Assembly (NCBI GenBank): GCA_016866755.1
Contig: VGLK01000001.1
Coordinates: forward strand, 62,001-126,000
DNA: 64,000 bases
Direction: 5' to 3'
DNA from: Candidatus Saccharimonadota bacterium
GTDB lineage: Bacteria; Patescibacteriota; Saccharimonadia; Saccharimonadales; Saccharimonadaceae
Position 1 is the stretch's first letter. Each line of letters starts with the position of its first letter. Below, piece after piece: positions 32,949-44,694 of the stretch. The notes below the pieces were generated by a model. The model was not told the DNA's origin. It saw only the letters and a list, made by a program, of their open reading frames with translations, and searched no databases. The position numbers and the translations under genes are program-made.

Positions 32949-34232
32949 ATGAAACATACTAAAACAAAAAAAGCTCGTGCGAATCGATTATTTGAATGGC
33001 CGATCTTATTGGGCTTAGCGGTGTTATTTATAACTATTGCAATTGTTGCCGTTGTGCAGTCGGTAAATGCTTCGAATGTGGTTGCCACTGGCGAAATACG
33101 CGGTCTTGCTAGTAAATGTCTTGATAATAACGCTAACCGCTTACAAAATAGCAATAAAATTCAGCTATACGGGTGTAATTCTACAGCTGCGCAGCGTTGG
33201 GCATTGCATGATGATGGCTCGCTGCGTTTAGGTGGCAACTTTTGCCTTGATGTACGTGGAGCATCAAAAGTTTCGGGTGCAATAGTACAGCTTTATCGCT
33301 GTAACGGCACGCCGGCTCAAAAGTGGCAGGCAAGGACAGATGGCAGTGTAGTAAACCCAAATTCTGGTATGTGCTTAGATGTACGGAGCGGACAGAGTGC
33401 AAATGGAACGCAAATTCAGATTTATCGCTGTAACGGTACAGCAGCTCAAAAGTGGACACTACCAAAAGCAGCAACACCTCCGCCGGTAGCAAATACCTGT
33501 TTATCGAATGGTAAAGGCGGAGCATTTAGCGACCGAACTTATCAATCGCACAGTGGTGCCGGTAAGTCTGGTCAGTACCATGTGTATGCCGGCGGAATGC
33601 CAACAAATAAGCCGGTTGGTATAATTGTACAGCTTCATGGCGATGCCGCCTGGGAATTTAGTAGGCCAACAAGTGGAAAGCTTGCCTCTATGGCAGCCCA
33701 TGCTGATACATATGATATGATTCTGGTGTCTGTAAAAGCACCCGACACCAGTGGTGTGGTTACTTGGTGGGAAGAGGGTGCAAGTAATGCTGCCTGGTTG
33801 CAAACCTTACTTAATGAACAGGTATATGCTAGGTACAATATTGATAAATCGAAAGTGTGGTTTGCTGGGTATTCCGGTGGAGCGCAATTTATCACCCAGT
33901 ACTACACGCCAAAATATAACTCAACATTTTGCGGCGGTGGAGCAGTTATTGCCGGTGGTGGTGGAGCGAACTCGCGCCTGCCTGGTACAATTTCTGCCTC
34001 AAGCAATTTTAAAAAGAATTTTAAAATGCACTGGTACACCGGACAAGAAGATACCGCCGCCAATGCAGAAGATAAGTTTTGTGGAATTTGTGCAGCACGA
34101 ACCGGGGCTGAATACTATAAAAATCAAGGATTTACCGCTACTTCTACTCAGTTTCCAGCGGGTGTAAATCATTATCAGCTTGATGAGCCGGGCGTGTTAA
34201 GGGCGCAGCTTTCTAGGGCGTACGGATTTTAA
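32949..34232 (+). CDS. Secreted ricin-B-lectin / esterase fusion protein
   Basis: A 427-residue exported protein. One N-terminal hydrophobic segment (about 20-38) ends near VNAS and may be a signal peptide. A ricin-type beta-trefoil (CBM13) follows with three Q-x-W repeats (AAQRWAL, PAQKWQA, AAQKWTL) at about 78, 125 and 168, then a Pro-rich linker and an alpha/beta-hydrolase domain with LHGDAAW, the nucleophile elbow GYSGGAQ and the catalytic His in GVNHYQLD. This is the layout of secreted esterases that bind polysaccharide. For an epibiont it may act on host cell-wall glycans or their acyl groups. A leader AAAATATAAGGATTATAAAAA contains AAGGA 13 nt before the ATG. Confidence 0.85.
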   Translation: MKHTKTKKARANRLFEWPILLGLAVLFITIAIVAVVQSVNASNVVATGEIRGLASKCLDNNANRLQNSNKIQLYGCNSTAAQRWALHDDGSLRLGGNFCLDVRGASKVSGAIVQLYRCNGTPAQKWQARTDGSVVNPNSGMCLDVRSGQSANGTQIQIYRCNGTAAQKWTLPKAATPPPVANTCLSNGKGGAFSDRTYQSHSGAGKSGQYHVYAGGMPTNKPVGIIVQLHGDAAWEFSRPTSGKLASMAAHADTYDMILVSVKAPDTSGVVTWWEEGASNAAWLQTLLNEQVYARYNIDKSKVWFAGYSGGAQFITQYYTPKYNSTFCGGGAVIAGGGGANSRLPGTISASSNFKKNFKMHWYTGQEDTAANAEDKFCGICAARTGAEYYKNQGFTATSTQFPAGVNHYQLDEPGVLRAQLSRAYGF

Positions 34233-34332
34233 GGTTAATTGCCATCATTGTGCCGCTTTATATAAATAATAGGGCGGCGCAATGAAAAAAACTCTACCAT
34301 GCGGATAAAGTTTGGTATACTTAAAAACGTAC

Positions 34333-34406
34333 GGCGCCTTGGCGGAGCGGTTACGCAGCGGTCTGCAAAACCGCGTAGACGGGTTCGACTCCCGTAGGTG
34401 CCTCCA
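34333..34406 (+). tRNA. tRNA-Cys (anticodon GCA), CCA encoded
   Basis: Acceptor GGCGCCT pairs with AGGTGCC (one G-U), discriminator T, then CCA. Anticodon stem GCGGT/ACCGC with loop CTGCAAA gives GCA. T-loop TTCGACT is normal. Twenty-one nt before tRNA-Leu. Confidence 0.95.
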
Positions 34407-34427
34407 GTACAAACAGTGTCACATTTT

Positions 34428-34516
34428 GCGCGGGTGGTGGAATTGGTAGACACGAGGGACTTAAAATCCCTTGCCCATTAAACGGCGTGCGAGTTCGATT
34501 CTCGCTCCGCGCACCA
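34428..34516 (+). tRNA. tRNA-Leu (anticodon TAA), CCA encoded
   Basis: Acceptor GCGCGGG pairs with TCCGCGC (one G-U). Anticodon stem AGGGA/TCCCT with loop CTTAAAA gives TAA. A class II long variable arm and a normal TTCGATT T-loop are present, with encoded CCA. Confidence 0.95.
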
Positions 34517-34605
34517 CACATAAAGCCTCTAAATAACTCTGTATATTACGGGGTTATTTTGCTATAATAATAGTGGTAGAACAATACACATAAGGAGACC
34601 AACGC

Positions 34606-35175
34606 ATGTCAACCGGAGTCATCATTTTAATTGTAATTATTGCAGTACTGGCTATTGTAGGAATCTTTCTATGGGTAACCTATAACGGTCTTGTTACCTT
34701 GCGTAACCGCGTAGAGGAGGCTTGGAGTGACATTACTGTGCAACTTAAGCGTCGCGCAGATTTAATTCCCAACCTTATTAACACTGTAAAAGGATATGCG
34801 GCACACGAAAGCGGTGTATTTGATTCTGTTACGGCAGCCCGTTCAGCTGTAATGAATGCAAATGGTGTTCAAGAGACGGCCGAAGCTGAAAATATGCTTG
34901 AAGGTACGTTAAAAAGCCTATTTGCGGTGGCAGAGGCCTACCCAGATCTTAAAGCTTCGCAAAACTTTGTAGAACTACAGCGTGAACTTGTGGACACTGA
35001 AGATAAAATTCAGGCGTCTCGCCGCTTTTACAACGGTGGTGTACGCGATTTAAATATTAAAATTGAACAATTTCCTAATAACATTTTTGCACGTTCACTT
35101 GGTTTCGAGAAAAAAGAGTTCTTTGAAGTTGATGATATGGCAAAGGTTGAAAATCCAGTAGAGGTGGCATTTTAA
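34606..35175 (+). CDS. lemA: LemA family protein
   Basis: A 189-residue LemA protein: one N-terminal membrane segment (residues 4-24), then the family core [43 protein letters not shown] and [26 protein letters not shown] good AAGGAG lies 11 nt before the ATG. It is directly followed by htpX, an arrangement very frequent in bacteria; LemA and HtpX are thought to work together at the membrane in protein quality control. The exact function of LemA is unknown. Confidence 0.93.
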   Translation: MSTGVIILIVIIAVLAIVGIFLWVTYNGLVTLRNRVEEAWSDITVQLKRRADLIPNLINTVKGYAAHESGVFDSVTAARSAVMNANGVQETAEAENMLEGTLKSLFAVAEAYPDLKASQNFVELQRELVDTEDKIQASRRFYNGGVRDLNIKIEQFPNNIFARSLGFEKKEFFEVDDMAKVENPVEVAF

Positions 35176-35178
35176 TCA

Positions 35179-36051
35179 ATGTACAAAGCAATTTCTGCCA
35201 ACAAACGTAACACCGTTATAATTATGGCGGTGTTTGTTGGGCTGATTGGCGCAATTGGTTGGGTTATAAGCCAAATGTACAATACAGGTAGTCATTTTGC
35301 GCTAGGCGTAATTGTAGTTGCTGCAATATATGCACTTATTCAGTACTTTATTGCCTCTCGACTAGCTATGGCTATGACCGGTGCCCGAGAAATTTCAAGA
35401 GATGAAGCACCCGAATATTATCGAATTGTTGAGAATCTTTCGATTGCTAGCGGCTTGCCAATGCCAAAAGTAACTCTAATAGATGATCCGGCGCCAAACG
35501 CATTTGCAACCGGACGCGATCCTAAACATGCTATTGTAGGTGCTACTACTGGCTTGCTAAATATTATGGATAAACGTGAGCTTGAAGCGGTAATGGCGCA
35601 CGAAATGAGTCACGTGCAAAATTACGACATAAGAGTAAGCATGATTGCATTTGGCTTAGTAAGTGCAATTGGAATTTTGGCTGATTTATCGCTAAATATG
35701 ATATTTTACCGCGACGATCGTAGTTCAAACCCAATCATCTTTATTATTGGTATAGTGTTTATTTTGTTAACGCCGCTAATATCGAGTATTATTCAAATGG
35801 CTATTAGCCGCCAGCGCGAATATCTTGCCGATGCTAGTGGGGCGCTTTTAACTCGCGATAGCGAAGGTATGGCGAGTGCATTATCTAAGCTTCAATCGTA
35901 CGGTCAGCCAATGAAACGGCAAAGTACCACAACCAGTAATCTATTTTTATCAAACCCGCTCTCGGCGTCATCTCTATCAAAGTTGTTTAGTTCGCATCCG
36001 CCCCTCGAAGAGCGTATTGCGCGTTTACGCGGAAATGCCGACAGGTTTTAA
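35179..36051 (+). CDS. htpX: HtpX, membrane zinc metalloprotease (M48B)
   Basis: A 290-residue membrane protease with four membrane segments. The zinc motif HEMSH (in VMAHEMSHVQNYD) and the third ligand in REYLADASGALLTRD are intact, as is the family opening NKRNTVIIM. HtpX degrades misfolded membrane proteins. It starts 3 nt after the lemA stop and is likely co-translated. The following membrane gene and ligA are in the same direction. Confidence 0.95.
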   Translation: MYKAISANKRNTVIIMAVFVGLIGAIGWVISQMYNTGSHFALGVIVVAAIYALIQYFIASRLAMAMTGAREISRDEAPEYYRIVENLSIASGLPMPKVTLIDDPAPNAFATGRDPKHAIVGATTGLLNIMDKRELEAVMAHEMSHVQNYDIRVSMIAFGLVSAIGILADLSLNMIFYRDDRSSNPIIFIIGIVFILLTPLISSIIQMAISRQREYLADASGALLTRDSEGMASALSKLQSYGQPMKRQSTTTSNLFLSNPLSASSLSKLFSSHPPLEERIARLRGNADRF

Positions 36052-36081
36052 TAATTACTTTTCGTATCACTTTATATCATT

Positions 36082-39130
<3,049 letters not shown>

Positions 39131-39209
39131 GGTAAGAAACTTTAATTAATATAAATAAAATCGCCCCATACTATAATAGCTGGAGCGATTTTGCTCTGGT
39201 AGCTAGATA

Positions 39210-39554
39210 CTACCAGCTGCGCTGACGGAATGAACCGCCGCCATTGCCACCACGGTCACCGCCGCGGTCGTTGTTGCCGCCGAAGTCGCGACGAGGTCGG
39301 TCTTCTTTAGGGCGTGCAAGACCAACGTTAATGGTGCGGCCGTCAAGCTCTTTGCCGTCTAGTTGGTCGATAGCTTTTTGGTTGTCAGCTTCGTTTTCAA
39401 ATTCTACGAATCCGAAACCTTTTGAGCGACCACTTTCGCGGTCGGTGATTACACGTGCACTGGCAACTGGGCCAATTTGTGCAAAATGTGCGTTTAGTGT
39501 GTCATCGGTGGTTGCGTATGCAAGACTACCGATAAATAGGTTGATTTTAGCCAT
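39210..39554 (-). CDS. RRM-type RNA-binding protein with Gly/Arg-rich tail
   Basis: A 114-residue protein: one RNA-recognition motif with RNP2 LFIGSL and RNP1 KGFGFVEF, then a short Arg/Gly/Asn-rich tail. Small RRM proteins of this kind act as RNA chaperones, often cold-induced, in cyanobacteria and CPR bacteria. GAGGTATC lies just before the ATG. A leader of roughly 110 nt lies upstream, with a possible -10 CATAAT near 39673; a long leader would suit thermal or autogenous control. Confidence 0.92.
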   Translation of the reverse strand: MAKINLFIGSLAYATTDDTLNAHFAQIGPVASARVITDRESGRSKGFGFVEFENEADNQKAIDQLDGKELDGRTINVGLARPKEDRPRRDFGGNNDRGGDRGGNGGGSFRQRSW

Positions 39555-39784
39555 GGGGTTGATACCTCGTTACTTTTGTTGCTTGTCAGTTGACATCCTT
39601 TGTACGAACAACTTGGTACCTTCATCAACCGAAGGGCTGCGCCGTGTGGGTCTGCTTCTCTAACATATTTATTATGGCATAAGCTCTCTTAAATTACTAG
39701 AGGTAGGCGAGTTAATATAGGATTTACTAAAAAGGCTATGGCATAAGGCTTGCGCTTTTAATTACCTTAGTGCATAATGATCGT
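39555..39784. other. Leader and divergent promoter region
   Basis: No gene. Two imperfect copies of TATGGCATAAG (near 39673 and 39738), each followed by a TTAAATTAC/TTTAATTAC stretch, lie between the RRM gene leader and the ncRNA promoter; they may be a shared control site or a chance repeat. Confidence 0.4.
39750..39778 (+). promoter_or_regulatory. Promoter of the second candidate ncRNA
   Basis: -35 TTGCGC (39750-39755), 17-nt spacer, -10 CATAAT (39773-39778). Predicted start near 39785, at the base of the ncRNA closing stem. Confidence 0.55.
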
Positions 39785-39930
39785 ATAGCTGGTACGCATT
39801 GGGGTTCCGATGACGTGACGAAAGTTTAAAATAAAAACAATCTAAAACAAACACCGCGTGCCCCGGGTGGGCGCGTAGCAGCTTAACCATATGAACAGTT
39901 CGGCCACTAGAATTATTGGTGGCCGTTTGT
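39785..39930 (+). ncRNA. Candidate structured ncRNA upstream of tRNA-Ala
   Basis: About 145 nt between a promoter and a terminator, with no reading frame. AGCTGGTACGC (39787-39797) pairs with GCGTAGCAGCT (39873-39883) at 10 of 11 positions to close the structure at its 5' end. Inside, a stem GCGTGCCC/GGGCGCGT can form, or GGGG (39801-39804) can pair with CCCC (39861-39864), giving alternative or pseudoknotted folds joined by an A-rich single strand (about 39821-39850). A terminator CGGCCAC/GTGGCCG plus TTTGTT (39901-39930) follows. I do not recognise a known RNA class. Confidence 0.55.
39901..39930 (+). terminator. Terminator of the candidate ncRNA
   Basis: CGGCCAC (39901-39907) and GTGGCCG (39919-39925) with an 11-nt loop and a TTTGTT tail. 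Confidence 0.8.
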
Positions 39931-39950
39931 TATAGTGATACACATAATTT

Positions 39951-40027
39951 GGGGCATTGGCGCAGTTGGCTAGCGCGCTTCCATGGCATGGAAGAGGTCA
40001 TCGGTTCGAATCCGATATGCTCCACCA
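39951..40027 (+). tRNA. tRNA-Ala (anticodon GGC), CCA encoded
   Basis: Acceptor GGGGCAT pairs with ATGCTCC (one G-U pair at position 3), followed by A and CCA. Anticodon stem CTTCC/GGAAG with loop ATGGCAT gives GGC. D-loop and TTCGAAT T-loop are normal. TATAGT (39931-39936) is a -10 box about 15 nt upstream. Confidence 0.95.
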
Positions 40028-40039
40028 AGGAATGATTAG

Positions 40040-40086
40040 GTGCCTTTACCGTGTGCAGCAGCTGCTCGGTAAGGGTACTTTTGTTT
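40040..40086 (+). terminator. Terminator after tRNA-Ala
   Basis: GTGCCTTTACCG (40040-40051) pairs with CGGTAAGGGTAC (40067-40078) with two G-U pairs; an inner AGCAGCTGCT palindrome extends it; TTTTGTTTT follows. Confidence 0.85.
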
Positions 40087-40117
40087 TAGCCGTACAAAGG
40101 GTATTATTAAGATACTT

Positions 40118-41413
40118 ATGTTTAAACGATATCTCCTACGAAAACTAAGTCGCTACGTTCGGCTTTATTTTGAAAAACACCCTGACGTAATTTTAGTTGC
40201 GGTAACGGGAAGCGTGGGTAAGGCAAGTGCAAAACATGCCATTGCCACCGTGGTGTCGCATTCGTATCGAGTTGCAATGCATGATCTTTCGCCGCCGCGT
40301 TCACGAATTGATACGCTTCTTCAAATTCTTGGTATTCACTATCCAGGCGACAAAAAAAGTTACGCTGCTTGGTTTAAGATATTGCGAGCAGCTAAGAAGC
40401 GCACTATTGAGCCGTCAGATGCTGAAGTAATTATTCAAGAATTCAGCCCGTATTCTTCCGGGAGTATGGAATGGTTTAGAGGTGTTGTGCGGCCAAATAT
40501 ATGTGTCGTCACATCAATTCAATCCGATCATCTTAAGGCGTTTGGCTCGATTGAAAAATTAGCGAGTGAAATATTAAGTCTTGCAAACAATAGTCGCTAC
40601 AGTATTATTAACCGCGATGATACAGAGGGGCGTTTTGCATCGTTTATTACCACAGCCTCGTTCACTACTTACGGAACACTACAGGCGGCTGAGTACGCAT
40701 TTGAGCCGCGTAGTTATAGTTTTGATTCTGGCACAACTGGAGAGTTTGCCACGCCGCAGCTGCCGACTGGCTGGTCGGTAACGCTGCCTGCGGTTGGAGA
40801 AACTAGTCTTCACCCCCTTGTGGCCGCGTTAACAGTTGGTATTACTCTTGGAATGCAGCCTCAATTACTTACCGAGTCAATAAGACGCGTACAACCATTA
40901 CCTGGTCGCATGCAAGTACTAAAAGGCGCACGTGGTAGCTGGCTGATAGATAACACATCAAGGTCGACGGCAGCTACGGCACTGGCATCCCTACAGACAC
41001 TATATAATTTAGAGGCACCATCGAAGGTTGTGGTAATTGGCGACATAGATAATGGTAACGGCGTGCGCGAACAAGAGTTGCAATCTATTGGCAGCCAGTG
41101 TAACCCGAACGAACTAGCATGGGTAGTTACTGTTGGCAAAATGGCAAGTCAACATGCTGCACCGCAAGCACGACTTCGCGGAAACCAAGTAAAAGAGTTT
41201 TACAACGCTCTTGATGCGGGCGCGTTTATACGTTCACTGTTAGAGCCGGGTGGTGTAGTGCTTGTTGAATCTACAGAGAGCGATGGCTACGTAGAGGAGG
41301 TAGTTAAACTATTGCTCCACTCTAGCTCGGATCACACGCGGCTTATTCGCCAGTCGCCAGCCGATTTAATGGCTAAAACGCAGTACTTTAATGCAATTTC
41401 ATCTACCAAATAA
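40118..41413 (+). CDS. Mur-ligase-like protein with altered P-loop
   Basis: A 431-residue protein with the three-part layout of Mur ligases (MurF/CapB-like): a central ATPase domain opening VAVTGSVGKASAKHAIA, a NICVVTSIQSDHLKAFGSIE segment equivalent to the conserved ITNIxxDHLD..GS region, then the C-terminal domain with LIDNTSRSTAATALASL and KVVVIGDIDNGN. The P-loop reads GKAS in place of the usual GKTT, so ATP binding may be weakened or differently arranged. No other peptidoglycan genes are near. It may ligate an amino acid or peptide to a cell-wall or polymer substrate. A TAAGAT box ends 4 nt before the ATG. Confidence 0.75.
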   Translation: MFKRYLLRKLSRYVRLYFEKHPDVILVAVTGSVGKASAKHAIATVVSHSYRVAMHDLSPPRSRIDTLLQILGIHYPGDKKSYAAWFKILRAAKKRTIEPSDAEVIIQEFSPYSSGSMEWFRGVVRPNICVVTSIQSDHLKAFGSIEKLASEILSLANNSRYSIINRDDTEGRFASFITTASFTTYGTLQAAEYAFEPRSYSFDSGTTGEFATPQLPTGWSVTLPAVGETSLHPLVAALTVGITLGMQPQLLTESIRRVQPLPGRMQVLKGARGSWLIDNTSRSTAATALASLQTLYNLEAPSKVVVIGDIDNGNGVREQELQSIGSQCNPNELAWVVTVGKMASQHAAPQARLRGNQVKEFYNALDAGAFIRSLLEPGGVVLVESTESDGYVEEVVKLLLHSSSDHTRLIRQSPADLMAKTQYFNAISSTK

Positions 41414-41477
41414 CACTTAGGGTACCGCACCCGAACCTATTCGCGATGATGGGCGACTTTTGCTATACTACAGCTAT

Positions 41478-43937
41478 ATGAAGCGCTATAATCCTTCCGA
41501 AATAGAACCAAAGTGGCAGAAAATCTGGCAAAATGATGGTCGATACGTTGCCGATGATGCCGACACGGACAAAGATAAGTTTTACATTTCACCCATGTTC
41601 CCATACCCAAGTGGTGCGGGTATGCATGTTGGGCACGCGTTTGAGCATGCCATAGTAGATGCAACCGCGCGCTTTCAGCGTGCACATGGCAAAAATGTTC
41701 TTAACCCTATGGGGTGGGACGCATTTGGGCTTCCGGCCGAAAATTATGCGATTAAAACTGGCACGCCTCCGCAGGTGGCTACGCAACAAAACATTGCTAA
41801 TTTTAAACAGCAACTTGCGCGCATGGGCTCGAGTATTGATTGGTCAAGAGAGATTAACACTACCGATCCTGAATATTACAAGTGGACACAATGGATTTTT
41901 ACTAAACTGTTTGAACGAGGCTTGGCGTATCAAAAAGAGAGCGCGCAGTGGTGGTGCCCCGTAGACAAGACGGTGCTAGCAAACGAGCAGGTAGAAGGTG
42001 GGAAATGCTGGCGATGCGATAGTGTAGTTGTAAAAAAATCGATGAAACAATGGTTTTTTAAAATTACTGAGTACGCGGATGAGCTACTTGAGGGATTAGA
42101 CGAAATAGATTGGCCAGAGCATATTAAAACTGCACAAAGAAATTGGATTGGCAAATCTATGGGTGCGACAATTCAATTTGACGTTAATGAACATGACGAA
42201 TTTATTACCGTGTTCTCAACTCGTCCGGATACAATCTTTGGTGCCACTTTTCTTGTTCTTGCCCCTGAACACCCATTGGTAGATAGTATCGCCACTAAAG
42301 ATCGTCGTGATGTTGTTAAAGACTATGTTTTAGCGGCAACGCGCAAGTCTGAAATTGAACGCATGAGCGAGGCTAAGGAAAAAACCGGCGTGTTTACTGG
42401 CGCCTACGCACACAATCCAGCAACTGGCGAACCTATGGAGGTATGGGTAGCTGATTATGTACTGTGGGGTTATGGTACGGGTGCAATTATGGCGGTTCCA
42501 GCACACGACGAGCGTGATTATGAGTTTGCAACGGCCTTTGATTTGCCGATAAAATCGGTTATCGAAAAGCCGGATGATAACCCAAGCAGTAATTATGTAT
42601 ACAGTGGCGAAGGAATTTTGGTAAATAGTGGCGCATTTGACGGAGAGTCTTCTAGTGACGCACGGGAAAATATTGTGGCGTGGCTTGAAGAAAATGACCG
42701 CGGCACACAAACAACTACGTACAAAATGCGCGATTGGCTTGTGAGTCGCCAGCGTTACTGGGGGGCACCTATTCCAATCATTCATTGTGCAAGCCATGGC
42801 GCAGTAGCTGTTCCGGAGGCCGACTTACCTGTTGTATTACCACAAGTAGACGACTATGCGCCAAAAGGCGAGGGTGGTTCGGTGTTGGCCGATGAAAAAA
42901 CTTGGGTCTCGACGACATGTCCCACCTGTGGCGAGCCGGCGCTTCGCGAAACCGATACTATGGATGGCTATGCCTGCAGTAGTTGGTATCTCTTGCGCTA
43001 CACCGATCCAAACAATACGGAGCAAGCGTTTAGTAGCGAGCGTGTAAATGCGTGGGCGCCTGTAGATATGTACATAGGTGGCGATCATGCGGTTGCCCAT
43101 TTGCTATATGTACGCTTTTGGACACGTGCATTAAATGACATGGGGCTTGTAGACTTTAAAGAGCCTGTGTCGCGCTTGGTATATCATGGCTACGTGAATG
43201 CAAATGATGGAACGAAAATGAGTAAGAGCAAAGGCAATGTAGTCGATCCGCTGGAAATAATCGACCAAGGTTATGGTGCCGATGCCCTAAAAACTTATTT
43301 GCTGTTTATGGGACCTGTAGATGATGATTCGGCTTGGGACTCAAATGGTGTTGCTGGTGTGTATAGATTTTTAAACCGGGTTTGGACATTAACTCAGGAA
43401 TTTCACAACGCAATTAAACTAGATGAACTGCCGACAGACAGCGAGCTTCGCCGACTGACACATAAAACCATTAAGCGCGTTACTTTAGATATTCACCGAC
43501 TTTCGTTTAATACGGCTATTGCTGCGCTTATGGAGCTAACAAACGATTTGTACAAGCTAAAAACCGACGGCTTTTCGGAGGAATGGCGCGATACATTAAA
43601 GATAGTTTCTCAGCTACTCCAGCCGGTTGCCCCGCACATAAGCGCCGAAATGTGGCAACAACTGCATAACGGAGACATAGGCGAGACCGATGCTATTACC
43701 ATGCTTGATTTTACGCAGTGGCCAACATGGGAAGAATCATTAATTCAAGACGAAGAGATGACAATAATTGTACAGGTAAATGGTAAGCTTAGGGCAAAAC
43801 TACGTACGCCTGTGGCAACTCCAGCAGATGTTATTTTGCAAATGGCACGCGAAGATGTGGCGGTAGCGAAACACCTTACAGGCGAGATAAAAAAAGAGAT
43901 ATATATTCCTGGTAAGCTTGTAAATATTGTTTGTTAA
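41478..43937 (+). CDS. leuS: Leucyl-tRNA synthetase
   Basis: An 819-residue class I synthetase. The HIGH motif is HVGH (PYPSGAGMHVGH), the KMSKS motif is intact (KMSKSKGNVVDP), the zinc domain keeps WWCPVDKTVLANEQVEGG and CWRCD, and the CP1 editing domain contains FSTRPDTIFGATF. It charges tRNA-Leu and removes wrongly charged amino acids. ATG 41478 is chosen because the -10 box TATACT (41464-41469) ends 8 nt upstream and no ribosome site exists; the in-frame extension to 41460 would lie inside the promoter. Confidence 0.97.
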   Translation: MKRYNPSEIEPKWQKIWQNDGRYVADDADTDKDKFYISPMFPYPSGAGMHVGHAFEHAIVDATARFQRAHGKNVLNPMGWDAFGLPAENYAIKTGTPPQVATQQNIANFKQQLARMGSSIDWSREINTTDPEYYKWTQWIFTKLFERGLAYQKESAQWWCPVDKTVLANEQVEGGKCWRCDSVVVKKSMKQWFFKITEYADELLEGLDEIDWPEHIKTAQRNWIGKSMGATIQFDVNEHDEFITVFSTRPDTIFGATFLVLAPEHPLVDSIATKDRRDVVKDYVLAATRKSEIERMSEAKEKTGVFTGAYAHNPATGEPMEVWVADYVLWGYGTGAIMAVPAHDERDYEFATAFDLPIKSVIEKPDDNPSSNYVYSGEGILVNSGAFDGESSSDARENIVAWLEENDRGTQTTTYKMRDWLVSRQRYWGAPIPIIHCASHGAVAVPEADLPVVLPQVDDYAPKGEGGSVLADEKTWVSTTCPTCGEPALRETDTMDGYACSSWYLLRYTDPNNTEQAFSSERVNAWAPVDMYIGGDHAVAHLLYVRFWTRALNDMGLVDFKEPVSRLVYHGYVNANDGTKMSKSKGNVVDPLEIIDQGYGADALKTYLLFMGPVDDDSAWDSNGVAGVYRFLNRVWTLTQEFHNAIKLDELPTDSELRRLTHKTIKRVTLDIHRLSFNTAIAALMELTNDLYKLKTDGFSEEWRDTLKIVSQLLQPVAPHISAEMWQQLHNGDIGETDAITMLDFTQWPTWEESLIQDEEMTIIVQVNGKLRAKLRTPVATPADVILQMAREDVAVAKHLTGEIKKEIYIPGKLVNIVC

Positions 43938-44015
43938 GTAATCTGGGCTTGAGAATTAGTTCAAAAAAAGGTACAATATAGTAAAGTTTTATTAACAAAT
44001 CTAAGGAGAGTCTAT

Positions 44016-44165
44016 ATGGGACAGCCAAAGAAACAAACCAGTCCACGTAAAACTGGTCTGCGTCGTAGCCACCTCGTGCTAAAGCTTGCGCGTCGAGTTA
44101 ACGCCGTATCGCCAGTTAAAGTTCGTACCACAAAACGCGAAACTGGTAAAAAAATCGCACAATAA
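44016..44165 (+). CDS. rpmF: Ribosomal protein bL32, cysteine-free
   Basis: A 49-residue basic protein, MGQPKKQTSPRKTGLRRSH then LVLKLARRVNAVSPVKV, matching bL32 (PKK-T-S-R...RRSH). The zinc-binding C-x-x-C pairs found in many bL32 proteins are absent, as in other cysteine-minus L32 forms. AAGGAG lies 8 nt before the ATG. Too short for routine frame tracks. It sits between leuS and nusB. Confidence 0.85.
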   Translation: MGQPKKQTSPRKTGLRRSHLVLKLARRVNAVSPVKVRTTKRETGKKIAQ

Positions 44166-44238
44166 TTTAAGAATACTGCCCCGCCACCTGGTGTGTGGCA
44201 GTATTTTAGTACATTAAACATAGAAAGAATCATACGAT

Positions 44239-44694
44239 ATGGCATCAAATCGTCATTTAGGGCGAATAATCGCATTACAAAGTTTATACGAATTTGAATT
44301 TCGAACGCAGGCTGGAGATACATCAGTGACACTTACTGAGGTAGTGGCTCGCAATTTAGAGCGGTATAAATCGGAAGTCGGCGATAGTCAATTTATTCAT
44401 ACAATTACTAGTGGCGTGGTTGCCCATCAAGATGAACTTGATGCGACGCTTCGACCTATAGCTCCTGAATGGCCACTTGAACAGATAGCGCGTATCGACC
44501 GCTCAATTTTAAGAATAGGTTTATATGAGCTACTGCACTGCCAAGACATTGTGCCGCCAAAAGTGGTAATCAATGAGGCAGTTGAACTTGCTAAATCGTT
44601 TGGTTCAGATAACTCAAGTAAATTCATAAACGGCGTACTAGGTACCGCGTTTAGAACACTTGTTGAGGATACGAGCCATGCCGTCGACGCCTAA
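44239..44694 (+). CDS. nusB: NusB, transcription antitermination factor
   Basis: A 151-residue all-helical protein: [20 protein letters not shown] at the start and [22 protein letters not shown] plus [26 protein letters not shown] at the end are the NusB signatures. It binds boxA RNA with NusE (S10) in rRNA antitermination. The last 17 nt overlap the Nudix gene start, so the two are translationally coupled. Confidence 0.95.
   Translation: MASNRHLGRIIALQSLYEFEFRTQAGDTSVTLTEVVARNLERYKSEVGDSQFIHTITSGVVAHQDELDATLRPIAPEWPLEQIARIDRSILRIGLYELLHCQDIVPPKVVINEAVELAKSFGSDNSSKFINGVLGTAFRTLVEDTSHAVDA

Noticed and set aside
39785-39930. A tmRNA: the RNA contains GTAGCAGCTTAA, which resembles the end of an ssrA tag.
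   Set aside because: No tRNA-like 5' and 3' ends join around it, the distance to the next tRNA is too short and that tRNA is a complete tRNA-Ala with its own anticodon. The tag-like string is probably chance.
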